Assembly: GCF_008831285.2 (NCBI RefSeq)
Contig: NC_045144.1
Span: 1 to 64,000 of the forward strand
Reading direction: 5' to 3'
From: Nymphaea colorata
Taxonomy: Eukaryota > Streptophyta > Magnoliopsida > Nymphaeales > Nymphaeaceae
Length of the DNA: 64,000 nucleotides
In this document: piece after piece, positions 24,758 to 38,146 of the stretch
Position numbering within the stretch: position 1 is the first letter of the stretch
How the letters are laid out: every line of letters begins with the position of its first letter
Program-made: the position numbers and the translations under genes
Notes under the pieces: generated by a model
The model's input: only the letters and a program-made list of their open reading frames with translations
The model's database searches: none
Told to the model about the DNA's origin: nothing

Positions 24758-26113
24758 AAATTAGAAATTATTATGCAAAGCATTTAATGTTATCAAATAT
24801 AATTTTCAACGTGACCTATAAGGGAATGATATCTATGGTGGTAATTAAAATAATAACGATTATATTGTTATCAACAAATAGGGTCATCAACCTGACATTG
24901 CAAAAAGAAAAAATCAATTGAAAGATCTCTTGGAGTTTTCAAATACAACTTAAAGATTGGGGAAGATGAAAATGGAAAGCGTCGTGCATTGTGTGCATTG
25001 TATCTAATATTATTAAACATGATCTTCCCAACAAAAAGAAGGTTATTATTATTAAGGTTAATGTTATGACCCATATGGAAATGGTACCTATGAAGGTAAA
25101 GACGCCAATAAAAATAATAAAAACGTCGCCCTCGAGTTGCAAAAAAAATTAAGAGAAATTTATGGAGATTATTGTAAAGAAAGAGTATAAATATCAAACC
25201 TCACACTATCAATCCCAAAGGCAGATTGCAGCCTTCCATGGTGTAAAACCATGTTAAAGATTATTACTTCCATTGTCCTTTTTTTTATGTTTTTTTTAAC
25301 AGCATTCAAGGGAGTTGTAGGCTGGTTACAGCCTGAGCTGCAAATAAAAATGCAATGGCAAGGAAACAAGAGGATTTTATGGTTTCTATCATATTATCAA
25401 TAAGTTGTGAAGGAGCAAGTGGCACACATAAAGTTAATTTATTTTATATATGTCAAAACATTGAGTGATATAAGATTTTTATCTTTTAACAATTTCTAAT
25501 AGAAACTTGCATGTTGTTTGTTGCACATAGTTTCATTGTACATTGAATTCCTCATGCATGCAACTCATGGATTCTTATGGAATAATTTGTTAAGTTGTTT
25601 AATCTACATGCAACTGATGGTTATTCTTATGGAATGCTTTTTTTATATGTTCACCTTTAATTTGGCTTAAGCTTTTTTACGTAACATAAACAACTTTTGA
25701 GGTATTGGAATTAGAGGAAAGTGTCACATTACTTTTGCAGGTATTTGCAACTGTTTCGTCCCTACTAGTGAACAACCGAACATGACACTTATGTACCAAG
25801 AATACATGTAGTATAGCAAATGGTTATTTAGCACAGTAAGTTTAATTTTTATGATCTTCAATGTAGAACTATTCTCTACTCCTCACATATTGTGAAAAAC
25901 ATAAAAATAAATTTTAGCTTACAATGACCAGCAAGACCAAATTAGTGGCCATGGATTTTCACATCCTAAAAGCAAATTTGGTTATGATCCTAGTGAAACA
26001 CAAGTTTTGCAAGTCAAACATATTACCCCTTCTCTTGTTTGGGTCTATCACTCCTACCAAATTCAGTCTATGTTGGTCGGACCATCCATGAAGAGTGAAT
26101 AAGAAATTTGCTA

Positions 26114-27443
26114 TTTTTTTTTTTTTGATGAAAAGTTGCAAGGACAAGAGCCCCACATTTATGTACATAATAAAAATTAAGAAGGTGAAGGATACAACTA
26201 AGAAACCTATAAATAAGGGTACATAGTGACCTTAAGGGTCTGTTGGCCAATGACACAATATGTAACTGTTTCATGAATATGACCCAAAGATTGAGGCCGA
26301 TTTATAGAATACCTTAAAAATAATTTCAAACAATTATATTTTCCAAACAAGAGCTAAGATCCTTGGTAGAGGCCAAAGGTCTTCATTGGTGATATCATTA
26401 CAACAAGCACAAAAAAGAAAATATCTCTTGTGCAATGGCTCTTGGAAAGGAACAAGTGAGAAAGAAGAATTCTAATGAGTATGGAACAATCGTCAGTCTC
26501 TATGCATGTCACCCTAATTAAAGACCTTCCAACATCAAGTTTTTGCAATGATAACTAGGTCTCCAATGTCATTCTTAATCAAAGATCAAATTTCATCAAG
26601 AAAAACAATTTTTGACAACACCATTTCAGTATCTCTATTAGATAAAGTCTATTCCTCGAATCTAAAATGCGTAATAACAACTCATGCATGTTCAATGGAC
26701 TCTTCAAAATGGAGGCAATATGAATTTAAGCTAAAACAGTATAATCTTATGTTCATGGACCTACTATTATCCCATACCTAAATCAAATGCATGTTGATTC
26801 AAAAATATCTATAAAATTAGCACGATAGTTTTTGACATCTCTCTTTATCAAAATACCAAATATTTCTTTTAAAATTATATAAGAAGATAGTACCACCATC
26901 ATGAAATGCCTTATTTCTCCACTACCAAATTTTTCATCGAATGAAACTGAAATAGTATGCCATTTCTAAATGAACCTGCAACCATGCCACCAAATAGTAT
27001 CTTCTTTGGGGAAAGAAATTACATGTATCTTCATTTTCTTACCAAACTTGAAACAAATAAATTTCCAATGTTTAATTGCATAGTCACACATGCTGAATAA
27101 GAGAGAGCATGCTTGGTCTGCATTCTCCCTCTTATAAACAAGACATTTGGAAGCAAGACTCGATCATAAACCATGCAACAGTCTAGAATCTGCGATAACG
27201 CATCCTTGACAAGTTAGTTAAGAATGTCATGGATCATCTCTCTAGGTTTAATTTTTGCAATGAACATATTTTCTAGGTAAACAAACTAGGAAGAAAGATC
27301 CAGGCAATCAGAGATGCCCTAAAATGAGGAACATTATGGTGAGAAACATTACGCTCAACTGGATTTTCATTATGTATTGTATATAAAATTGACATAGGTA
27401 TTTCTATTCAAGCACCCCAAACTCTTTCATATCATTGTTTTAC
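26114..27443 (-). mobile_element. LINE 3'-end relic in left arm (copy 3)
   Basis: As in the left arm of unit 2, but it keeps the 117-bp segment 26657-26773. The right arms also have that segment, so it is the ancestral state. The poly(A) tail reads as a T-tract at 26114-26125. Confidence 0.68.
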
Positions 27444-27593
27444 CTTGCTACAGGCAACCTCCATTGCTTCACTCACACGCAACTCACCATGGAGCCTGAC
27501 ATGCAAGTTCTTCACAAGCCTGTTCCAACAACACTCCACTACTTGTGGTTCTAGACGAAAGGAGATATCTTTAGCAATTGCCCACATAGTCAT
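27444..27593 (-). other. Exon-like 50-codon open segment in left arm (unit 3)
   Basis: Same open segment as at 14061-14210, with the same downstream gtaaaac. Family not recognised. Confidence 0.4.
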
Positions 27594-28396
27594 CTTTCAA
27601 ATTCCATGGATTTTTTCATTTCGGGTTTTCTTAATTTAGTAAATCATCTTTTTGAGTTGATGGGTATGCAAATTCTTCCTATCGGAAAACATATTTATTT
27701 AGGAAGTGAGAGAATTCTCCTTCTCAAAGCTGTGCACCTCCTAGGAGAGGAGTATACCATCATCTTTCTGTACTCTAAAAAGAAGTTGAAGTACGAAGGC
27801 GACATCCCAATGATCCGAATGTAAGCCATGTATCATAACAAGCAATGGGTTGAGTGAAGTGCTACTTTATGTTGGGGGATGAGTTTTCTCTTTTACAAGA
27901 AATAAGAGAAGATGGCAGCATTCCAAAGATTTGAGCGATCAGTTTTCTCTTTTACAAGAAATAAGAAATAAGAGGAGAAGATGGCAGCATTCCAAAGATT
28001 TGAAAGCAAACCATGTACCATGCTGTTGCTCTTTGTTGGGCGGTGGATTTTTGGTTTACCAGAAATAAGAGGAGAAGATGAGTGAAGGAAAATAAGAGAA
28101 GATGATGAAAATGAAGACATCACTAGAAACAAGCTCATCATTCGATTATTATATCACCGCTGCTAAGAAAAAAAGGACCCATTGTTTGATTGTCACCTCT
28201 GCTCCTAAAACCATGACTCAATTATGCTATCATATCACCACTGATAGGGAAACCATGAGACACTCTCGTGTTATTATATCACATAGCAGAAACCATTAGA
28301 CACTCCGGACGCCCGTACGGCCACCCTTTTCATTCCCACGTTAACACCCATAGTTCATAAACATGGAATTGACGCCCGCATTTTCGACATGCTCCA

Positions 28397-28951
28397 CTAA
28401 CCCTGCATGTTCTGCCGGCGCTCCTGCGACCTCAGCTGCTCGAAGAATCGAGCTATAAATTCCTCGACTTTCTCGTCCACCGTGGCATCATGCTCCTCCT
28501 CGTCGTCCTCTGATGGAAGCAGCGAGATGGAGGGGCTGATTTTGTCACCGTCGGCAAGGTCGATATTGGAGAGATCGGAGGCGGACAGCTCCAATTGGGG
28601 ATCGTTGATGATGACATGGTCGTCGGAGTCGTCCGCGTGAGGAGGGTTGCCGTATGCGAGGGAAGGGAAGCAGTAAGGGAGCTTCATCTTGGCGCCCGAG
28701 ATGGTGCCGGCGTGGAATAAGGGGGAGCCGGAGCTGTTGCTGCAGGAAAACTCGTAGGCCTGCGGTCGGAAGCCTTGGAAGCGGTGGGGGAAGAAAATGC
28801 GCCGGAAGGATCTGCCAAGCTTCTTGCCTTTCTGCATCACCATGGCGAGCTTGCGCTTGGGCGTGAAGCCTTTCTTCACCATCGAAATGGCTACGCGGAG
28901 GACGTTCTGCAGACGCTTGGCTCTAGTATCAGAGTTGATCTCCATTTTCAT
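28397..28951 (-). CDS. DUF761 domain protein, copy 3
   Basis: The predicted 184-aa protein is identical to that at 15015-15569. Basic N-terminus, YEFSCSNSS motif, acidic linker and C-terminal VDEKVEEFIARFFEQL motif are all present and open. It lies in the core of palindromic block 3. Perfect identity with copy 2 reflects recent duplication or assembly and not necessarily selection. If both copies are real and expressed, the array raises DUF761 dosage. Confidence 0.87.
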   Translation of the reverse strand: MKMEINSDTRAKRLQNVLRVAISMVKKGFTPKRKLAMVMQKGKKLGRSFRRIFFPHRFQGFRPQAYEFSCSNSSGSPLFHAGTISGAKMKLPYCFPSLAYGNPPHADDSDDHVIINDPQLELSASDLSNIDLADGDKISPSISLLPSEDDEEEHDATVDEKVEEFIARFFEQLRSQERRQNMQG

Positions 28952-29274
28952 CTCCTCCTCCTTATTCTCTGGTAGAGTCTCCCCCTGCGAGGTGTGCGCT
29001 CTGAGAAGGGGAGTTCTCCACTTCCTGAATATATATATCGCATACCCATCAACTCAAAAAGATGATTTATGAAATTGAGAAAACCCGAAATGAAAAAGTC
29101 GATCGAATTTGAAAGGTGGGTAGTTACTAAAAATGCCTCCTTCGTCTACAACCAAAAGTAGTAGGGAGTTGTTGGAACGGGCTGGTTAAGAACTTGCATG
29201 TCAGTCAGCCTCCGTGGTGAGTTGCGTCTGAATGAAGCAATGGAGCTTGCTGATAGCAAGGTAAAACAATGGTA

Positions 29275-30499
29275 TGAAAGAATTTGGTGTCTTTGATTAG
29301 AAATATCTATGTCCATTTTATATATGATACATAACAAAAATCAGGTTGAGCATAATGTTTTTCACCATAATGTTCCTCTGTTTGGGGCATCTTTTACTGC
29401 CCGGATGTTTCTTTGGGGTTGGTTTACCCAGAAAATACGCACATTGCAAAGATTAAACCTGGAGAGGACATCCATGACATTCTTAGCTAGCTTGTCATGG
29501 CTGTGTTATCACAGATTCTACAATGTCAGACGGTTTATGATCGAGTCTGGTTTCCAAATGTCTTGTTTGTGAGAGGGAGAATGAAGACCATGCTCTACTA
29601 TTTAGCAAGTGTGGCTATGCAATCAAAATTTGGAAATTTATTTGTTTCATGTTTTGTAAAAAAAAAAGATTATATATAGTTTCTTTCTTTAAAGAAGATA
29701 TTATTTGGTGGGATGGTTGCAGGTTCGTTTAGAAATGGATGCCTAAATTTTGAGTTCTAACATCTAACCTTCAATCTCATTTAATGGAAAATTTGGTAGT
29801 GGAGAAATAGTCATTTCATGATGGCAGTACTATCTTCTTATATAATTTTAAAAGAGATATTTCGTATTGTAGTAAAGAGAGGTGTCAAAAAAATATCTTG
29901 CTAATTTGATAGATGTTTTTGAATCTACAAGCATTCAGTTTATATATAGGGTAAGAGTAGATCCATGAACATGAAGTTATACTGTTTAATTTGTATTGCC
30001 TCCTTTTTGAAGATTCTTTTGTACATGCATGAGTTGTTATTACGCATTTTACATTCTGTGAACAGATAGCATCTAATAGAGATGCTGAAATGGTGTTGCC
30101 TGAAATTGTTTCTTAATGGAATTTTACCTTTTACTCAGAATGACATGGGGGACCTAGTTATCACAGCTATAAATTGATGTTGGGAGGTTTTTAATTAGGG
30201 TGACATGCATAGAGATTTACAAGTGTTTCACACTCATTAAAATTCTTCTTTCTCACTTGTTCCTTTCCAAGAGACAATCTAATAAAGAGACTTTTTTCTT
30301 TTTTGAGCTTGTTGTGATGATGTTACTACTGTAGACCTGAAGCCTCTACTGGGGATCTTAAGGTCTCTCTCTAGCCTTATCTACAGGTTACTTAGCTGTT
30401 GACCGGGTTGTTATTTCCTTCCCCTTCTTAATTTTTATTATACTAATAAATGTGGGGGCTCTTGCCCTTCCAGTCTTTCATTGGGAAAAAAAAAAAAAA
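29275..30499 (+). mobile_element. LINE 3'-end relic in right arm (copy 3)
   Basis: As 15893-17117. Private substitutions cluster near 30138-30275. The A-tract is at 30486-30499. Confidence 0.7.
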
Positions 30500-31121
30500 G
30501 ACTTGTCAAAGGTTTCTCATGTACTCACCAATGGCGATCCTGCCAGCATATACTGAATTTGGTAGATGGCCTACGGCCGATTTGTCATCAAATAAGAGAA
30601 GGGTTAGCAGGTTTAACTTGCAAACATGAGCTTCACTTGGATCATAACCAGATTTGCTTATAGAATGTGGAAGTTGCATGGCCACTAATTTGGAGTTACT
30701 GGTCACTGAAAGAGACGTTCGCGCTATTTTTTCTATCCATACCAAAAATTGTCATTGTATCCTTCATTATTCTGGGCGTCTGCTCATCTTCTCAGCTTCT
30801 TCCCTGTCTCCGATTCTCTTCATTTCTCTCTGGTGATGACGACAACCACAGTGAAGTAATGGCATTCAATTCTTCTGCTATCATGTGATTTTCCATTAAC
30901 CTTGGCGTTTTTCTTCTGCAGATCAAGGAGTCCTCTGCATTTTGTTACCTAACGCTGACTTTCTTTCTCTCTGTACATGGCCTATAGCACAACCTCCAAA
31001 TTTTTACAGACATTCGTTTGATGAACAGGACTGACATCACTGAAGAATAAGTGTTTTCTTCAATGTAAAAGAATCTTCAGTTTAGATTTCTAAATTTCTC
31101 AACCAAGACAAAAAATAAATT

Positions 31122-31407
31122 ATGCCTAGGCCTTCAGCAGGCCCCATTTTTAAAAGGCTGCAGTACCTAAAAGGGCCACCCAGGCTGAGCACCAAAGGAA
31201 CTGATAAAGGTTTCCTCTATGACTTTTCTTCTTCTTCTTCTACTTGTCCTTTTCTTTTTTCTTTTTCTATCCCTTCTTTTTCTCTCCCTTCTTCCTTCCA
31301 TAGTCATCTGTGTCATAATCATCGTCTTCTTCCTCTTACTCTTTCTTTCTTTGTTTTACCATTCATGTACTTATGCTATGTTTTCGTTACTGTTATGCAC
31401 CTTTTTG

Positions 31408-31449
<42 letters not shown>

Positions 31450-32099
31450 TGATATATATATTCTGCTTGTACAATTTACTGTTAATATACATGTCAACTC
31501 GTATCTTTTGACACTTATACTATTAGTTAGTGTGCTTCAGATACTATCTCAATATTGTATAACGCTTTTCTTTAACAGTACTTGTTCATATTTCTGTTGG
31601 CCTGTCTAGTGCTTCTTGCTACAGACATAATAACAAAGACGAGTCATCATGACCCTCGAGAGAAAACATTGGTAGGTTCTAGAAAGGAGCAATACTGCAG
31701 GGGTTAAAAAATATGCAACCTTAAAAGATGCTCCCGTGGTTGGTTAAAACTTAAAGGAATTCGAGCAAAATTTATATGTCTGGACTCTGGACTGCCTTGA
31801 ATGAATTCGCCTGATTAGATTTGAGTGACAGATTTTTTCTGTCACAGAGGAAGGTGAACACTACAAATGAAGACAGCCAAAGCTTCATGTTAGCTGCACC
31901 TGGTAGGCAGCAGAACTTATTATCATGACAAATGATTCCTCTACATAATGGCCATGGTCTCTGATTCTGGTTTTTTGCAGAGTATACGGATTTTGTTATT
32001 CAAGGAAACTGTCGCCCAGGCAAATACTGTCTGCCTCTTCCCAAGATTATATTTGAATATGCTGGATCACTTGATAGCCTTCCTGAAGGGGAAAACTAA
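31122..32099 (+). CDS. Candidate four-exon small gene, unit 3 (102 codons, unknown family)
   Basis: Exons 31122-31209, 31625-31671, 31848-31902 and 31981-32099, all open and in phase as in unit 2. Conservation between units says nothing about selection because the whole unit is nearly identical. Transcript evidence would decide whether this is a gene. Confidence 0.45.
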
Positions 32100-33497
32100 C
32101 TAAAATATTATAAACAAAAGTTATATTATATCACTGGATTGAATGAATGTCTGTAGAATTTGGAGATGCTAGACTTTTCATTTTAGGTCCCACAGTGATA
32201 GTTTTCAACTGCAACTCTTTTTATCAGGGTGTGCTTCACATTAAACTTCGTAGGTTTCCAATCAAATGGATCTTCTTTCAGAGTATAACCTTTGTTGCTT
32301 GATGACTTTGTGATGGCATTCATGATTCATGGCAGTTGTTTTTCTTCGTTGGTTCTACTGCACTTATTCACCAGCTACTGCAACTTTTATGATGTCATGA
32401 AATTTTCACTTTTTGTGGTAGTTCTTTTCTTTTTCTTCCTGTCCATTTTTTATCCTTGTTGCGACATTCTTTCCTTTTTCTTCCTGTCCATTTTTTTATC
32501 CTTCTTGCGGCATTCTTTCCTTTTTCTTCCTGTCCATTTTTTTATCCTTCTTGCGACTTTATCACTTACCTAATGGATGAATGAGAAGTTCAGACCCACA
32601 GTTTTGAGGGAGGAAAACTAAAACCCACAATAGTGTATGCAACAAATTAGCGAAAGAGAAAATGCTGAAATATATCACCTCTGTTTGCAATAATTTCCAC
32701 ACCTGAAAGAACTTCAAATGAGAGAGACATGAAAGTTATAGGCCAATTGTTTGGTAGCTGGAAATTTCTGTCAAACGTTGTGGATTGAAAGGGATACGTC
32801 AATGCCATTAATGGCAGACTAGGGAACGAGATTACCTCTGGACTGGATAAATAATGCCGGTCAATTCTTTAAGACTATGGTTTCTGATACAGGTCCAATG
32901 TGAATTTGTATACAGGGAGAGGGAGATACTCAAATAAGCATCGTTCAAATCTGCTATGCGTGTGGAACTCGGGTACAAGTGTTGCTTTGATACCAATTTG
33001 TAAAAGTATTTAGGAAAAGGGGTTGGCGACATTAAACTTGCAACTTTAAAATTGCACCACTTCCTTGTCAAAATGTGAAGGAAATTGAGCCTATAGTCTA
33101 TTTCCAGCCTCACTTTTTCTTAAAGTATTTGGAAAAGGGTGTCTGAAATCCTGTTTTCTGCAAAATCTTAAATATTATTTTACTTTCACCCTGAAAGCAA
33201 GATTAGTAATGGATCCAGAAGTACAATTTTTGAAGCTTGGAAAAGGGGCTCACAACAGACCTGTTTCCCTTTACAAACTTGAAAATTTATGTACCTTTAG
33301 TGCCTCTTTAATTGTGGAAGTTTTGAAAAGTGAGGACTCCATAAGGCTTGTGTAAGGGTCTTTGATGTTTGTTTGCTGTTTCTGTGTTCAATCATCAATG
33401 AAAGGGAGGGGACCCCGAGTCCTCAGCAGGTTCCCATTGGAAAGGTTAGGATTTCAATTTAAACCTGTCTTAAGACGAGCTGGACACAGATTAGGAA

Positions 33498-33672
33498 CAG
33501 TGGCGGAGTCAAGTGTGGTCAATTCCCCCACGAGCACCACACAAATAATATTGTTTATATATGCTGACTCCATATCTTTTTCCTTATTTATATTCAAGTG
33601 CTCTTTCAGGCTTCAAGTTTTAATCTAAAACTACCACTGACCCTGAGGAAAATGCTTCTAGCTCCACCACTG
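33498..33672. mobile_element. MITE-like element, 175 bp (unit 3)
   Basis: Same element as at 6860-7034, with the same imperfect terminal inverted repeats. Confidence 0.55.
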
Positions 33673-36600
33673 ATTTGGACCCGAATCTTGAACGACATAT
33701 ACACTTAAACTGCAGGATCATCTTCTGTGCAGGATTGCTCAAGTTTAGCAGAAACAAGCTGGAGTCAAGCTTGAGTCTTGTTTGGCTCAGGTGTGTGGGC
33801 TCAAGCCGCAGAACTTGACGGCAGCATGAGTTCCAGTTGTGCATGATAGGCATGAAGCCGGTTCGGAGCCACCTTAACTCAGCTTGAACTCGGCACGTGG
33901 GCAGACCTGGTCAAAAGAGTGCAAGTATTTCCCACTGCCTCACTGTGATTTCGTAAGAAACAGAAAAGATTGTGTATGCTTGTGGTCGGAGCTCAGACCC
34001 TTTTCGCCGTGAAAATACAATTAATTCCTGGTTTGATGGAAACCATAGATGTAGAATAGTAGTTTGATCTCACTCTGCTGTTTAACAGCTATTGTTTCAC
34101 CGTGGAACTAATGCATTTTTTATTTATACATTTGAATCATTATGCAATAAATAAATGAGTCGTTCATTGGACTTGTAGTAAGTCATGGCTGAATTGTTTG
34201 AGCATTGAAATTATTGCGATTTTCCCTTCAATCGGAATTTATTGAATTGCATCAAAGTGGTAACAGAACAAAGTTGAGGGAGAGAGATTTGCCTGACTCT
34301 TATATACGAACTATTCAATTAGCAATTGATTCCATTAAATCTGAACTGCATGAGTGAACAAGAATGTAGCATAGGGATCGCAAACAAGCAATGACATATT
34401 CCCATAGGAAATTGAATATTTAATTTGCATCAAAGTATATCAGAGCCAGATTAAGCAATGTAGCTTTGCCCCGACTCACATATATTCAAGATCGATTTTG
34501 CCAAATTTGACTTTCATGAGATATTAGGAATTTAACCCGGCCCCCCTGTGACGAATGACAAAAGTGGCAGATTTTTTTTTTTTTTTTTTTTGTGTGCGTC
34601 TCAAATCAAGTTAGAACTTGATTTGCATCATTTATGTTACCAACCACTGCTGAGAATGGAGTTGTCAAGTGACCATTCCATTTGAGTACCAACTAGCAGA
34701 GTATCCTTAATTTGGCAATGCCCAAGACCACAAGATAGCATCTGCACTGGAGTTAATTTCCATGGGAAAATTTTTCCTACCGTGATATGAACCTCCTATC
34801 ATTGGGGAAACTCATTTTGAAATGCCTTTGAGGCATAGAACCAGCAGAAGCTTTGTATGTTTCAGTTGGAAGAACGGAAACTATTTACATATTTCAAAAG
34901 CAGAAGTATTTACTGCTGCATTCTTTTCCTGCCAACGGTTCCTGTGCCTTCTGGTGGTCACCATCTCGTCATACCTCGGGAAATATTTTCAGACTGTTGG
35001 CAGACACTATATGCAGGCCGATTGTGCAGATCTCTCTCTTGATTTCGTATATACGTCCATTCACTGAAGATCAGCAAGAACCAACTTTAACTTGGAATTT
35101 TTCTGTGATTAAACAAGCGTATTAGACAACAGTTAAAACCTTCAAATCTGAATGCCATTAGACATGGCCATTAAGCTTAAGGTAAGTGATATATCCAGCT
35201 GAACTGTTGAACCTTTCTGCGTGTTTCTCTGAATATACACTGAAAGAGAGAGAGACCCAAAATAGAAAAAGCAGTAAGACTTCACACAAGTGAATTAAAA
35301 AAAAAAAAAGCACTTGATAAAACCATAAAGGCATGGAATAAACTTAGAGAAGTGGGGTTCATGGAAAAGAAAGAAAAGAAAAAAATCAAGCCGGGATAGC
35401 ATGGAAATCGTGAAGCAATCAAATGTGGGAACGAGAAATATCACCAAAACATGCGGCTATGAATTTAACCCACAAGAAAGGAGGGAGGAAATGGGTGGGA
35501 TCAGAAGAAGCTACAATTTACAGCATGTTTGAAATTTTGTATAATTCAAAGTATGGAAGGGTTTGCAAAACATTCACACCTATGATCAATCCCCTTTAGT
35601 TATACTTTTTGTAAACATACTTTGTATTTTTCTTAATATGAACTATATTTGACATAAAAACAATCAAATAAACGTCTCAAATACGGGTTCTATGATTTGA
35701 TAAAAGAATGTTATTTATATTTGTTATTGCCTTTTTCATTAAGTTACATTCTTACCTTTTAATGCGACATAATAGATTTGAATAAAAGTGAAAATAATAA
35801 AATATAATATACTAGAGAATGTTATTGATAAAAGAATTGCAGTCGACATATTTGTTTTTTTATATTCATGACATTTAGTTTAGACTCTCATTTGCTAGTT
35901 TTCATGAAACTGTAGCAAAGAGAGAGAGAGAGAGGCTCCAGACAAGAAATTTTACTAAGAAAAATTTATATGAATGCGGTCTAGACCCAAGATCCAAGAT
36001 CCCACTTAGCCTGGCGAGCGCATTATTTGTTTGGGGAATTTTATTTTCAGAGTCATTTGCTGCACGTAGAAAACAACCGTTGCCAAAGGGTTGGATGCTG
36101 TATGGATTCAAGTAAACCGGATACCCTATCATGCTTCAAAAAATAGGTTGCAGAAAAAATGTTACATTTTTTTAAGAAATCCAAATTTAAAACTGACATC
36201 TAATCTGGTGCAAGTCGGGATTCAGTTTTGAATATATATCTGATTAGATTTTGATTCAGATTCAGTTTTAAGTAAATATAGTATATCTAATATCCATACA
36301 TTTTGCAGTCCGTTAATATATCATAATATGGTCGGAATTCAGTTGTATATTTAAAATCGGATTCAGATTCAGATGTGAAGTTAAACGTCAGATGCAAACT
36401 AATGTTAGGATTATAAATTTAAAAATCAGATTTAAATGTGGTATAAATATTTTCAAGTATGGAGATTACAATAGATAAATTATATATGGTAAAGTGTACA
36501 TCGGATTTGGATGCTATTTTTCCGATATCTTAACAATATATGAACAGTGCTCCTAGAACTTATAAAAAACATGAATGGTTTATTCCTGATTTTTTTGCTA

Positions 36601-37794
36601 CTTTTTCACCTTTTTCACTACTATTAGTGAGAAGTATGCCCATTAAGTGGCGATTCACTAAGAGGTCGAATCTGCCCCCGTTTCCCTTGCTCCCGAAGGT
36701 TTAGGACTACTTTAGAATTTAGGTGGAGATCAATACATCTGTCAAATAAAGAACCAAACATATATACTATTTGCAGTTAAGATGAGTAACACCTATTGAA
36801 ATCTAATTGATTATTGGACTTTCACAAAGCCACCAGCTCGACCAGCTATGCTATGCCTCTCAAGGTTATTAAGCTGATTTAAGTATGCCCGTGGAGGCAA
36901 TTAAGCCTGTTCAAGTGAAGTGGGGTGGATGTTTGTAGCGTAATTTTGCCTTTTTCCGAATAACTCACTATTATCATATTCTGATTTGGAGCAAAACATT
37001 TTGTTCTTTTTCTTTTAGTTCAATATCTAATTTACTAATGAGCAATTTAGGGATGTCAGTATATACCATTTGGATAAAATATATGGGTGAACTGTATAAA
37101 AAAAAAAATCAGACATGGAAAAGGTTTTAATATCTGATTAAGAAATAAGATCTGATTCATATTTAAGAAACAACATCTGATTCAATTCAGATATTTGAAC
37201 TGATTTAACTATAAATAAATATCATATAGCCAATGCCAAGTCAGTTATATTTGGTTTAAAATTCAGATTTGGATTCAGAAGTAATTTCAAATATTGGATT
37301 GACCAGACCGGATTCGGATTGTGAAAACAGTTTTCAGAATGGATATACTCTGGGTCGAACTCAGACTCGTGAGTAGTGAATATGTATCAGATCACTAAGG
37401 TAAGTAAGAAAAACCAGGCCTTTTAATTTTATGTTAAAAAATATTATAAACAAAATATGTGTATCCTAAAATATTCTTAAGAAATAATTCAATGTCAACA
37501 TATTTTAATTCAAGTTATAGTTGTAACAAAATTTATTTTTTGGCTATCAGAATTTTCAAATTTGGAAGAGCCGATCGTTTTTTTTTTTAAACTATAAAAG
37601 CCATTGTTAAAGTTAAAAAATGACTAACATTAAGCATGTTCCTGACCAAGTTACCTCTAAGTTCATATCCATAAAGACAAGATTGCATAAAATTCTCCGA
37701 CCACCTTGAGCTCTATCCAAATTGCTTCAGGAGATGGGCGATATGTTGTGAGAGGCTGGAAGATTTTTTCATCCAAACCCGGATGAAAAAATCC

Positions 37795-37829
<35 letters not shown>

Positions 37830-38091
37830 CCAATCTGATAATGGGTTCGCTCCTTATCATATTGGAAATTGATTAAGCCGCCTTGGAGAACTAGTTCCTT
37901 ATCTATTGGAAAACCTTTACTTCCAATATGCATGTGTTTGTGTGTGTAAATGCTACTATGTGCAAGATAGTTGCTAAAATAATCACAAATACTCAGTGAA
38001 GCTAACTGTGGCTAAAAACTAATTTAGTGACTATTTTTTAGTCATAAATTTTATAATTTTAGTCATCAGACAACATTTAGCACATAGCAAC

Positions 38092-38093
<2 letters not shown>

Positions 38094-38143
<50 letters not shown>
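38094..38143. repeat. (TA)n microsatellite, 50 bp
   Basis: Unit 3 equivalent of 11452-11497. Confidence 0.95.

Positions 38144-38146
<3 letters not shown>

Larger units (their letters stand above)
17326..25922. other. Spacer of unit 2: mostly noncoding
   Basis: Same content as the unit 1 spacer: small gene candidate 17740-18717, minisatellite from 19047, MITE-like element 20116-20290, and TA tracts at 18029-18066, 24418-24447 and 24713-24754. Nothing else supportable as coding. Confidence 0.6.
13343..26601. repeat. Array unit 2 (subtype B junction segment)
   Basis: Second unit, about 13259 bp. Its left arm lacks the 117-bp segment found in units 1 and 3 (junction near 13387). Its DUF761 gene and small spliced gene are both open. 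Confidence 0.9.
25923..30707. repeat. Palindromic block 3, complete
   Basis: Left arm 25923-27669 (with the 117-bp A-type segment), core 27670-29039, right arm 29040-30707. Architecture is as in block 2, with an intact DUF761 gene in the core. Confidence 0.9.
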
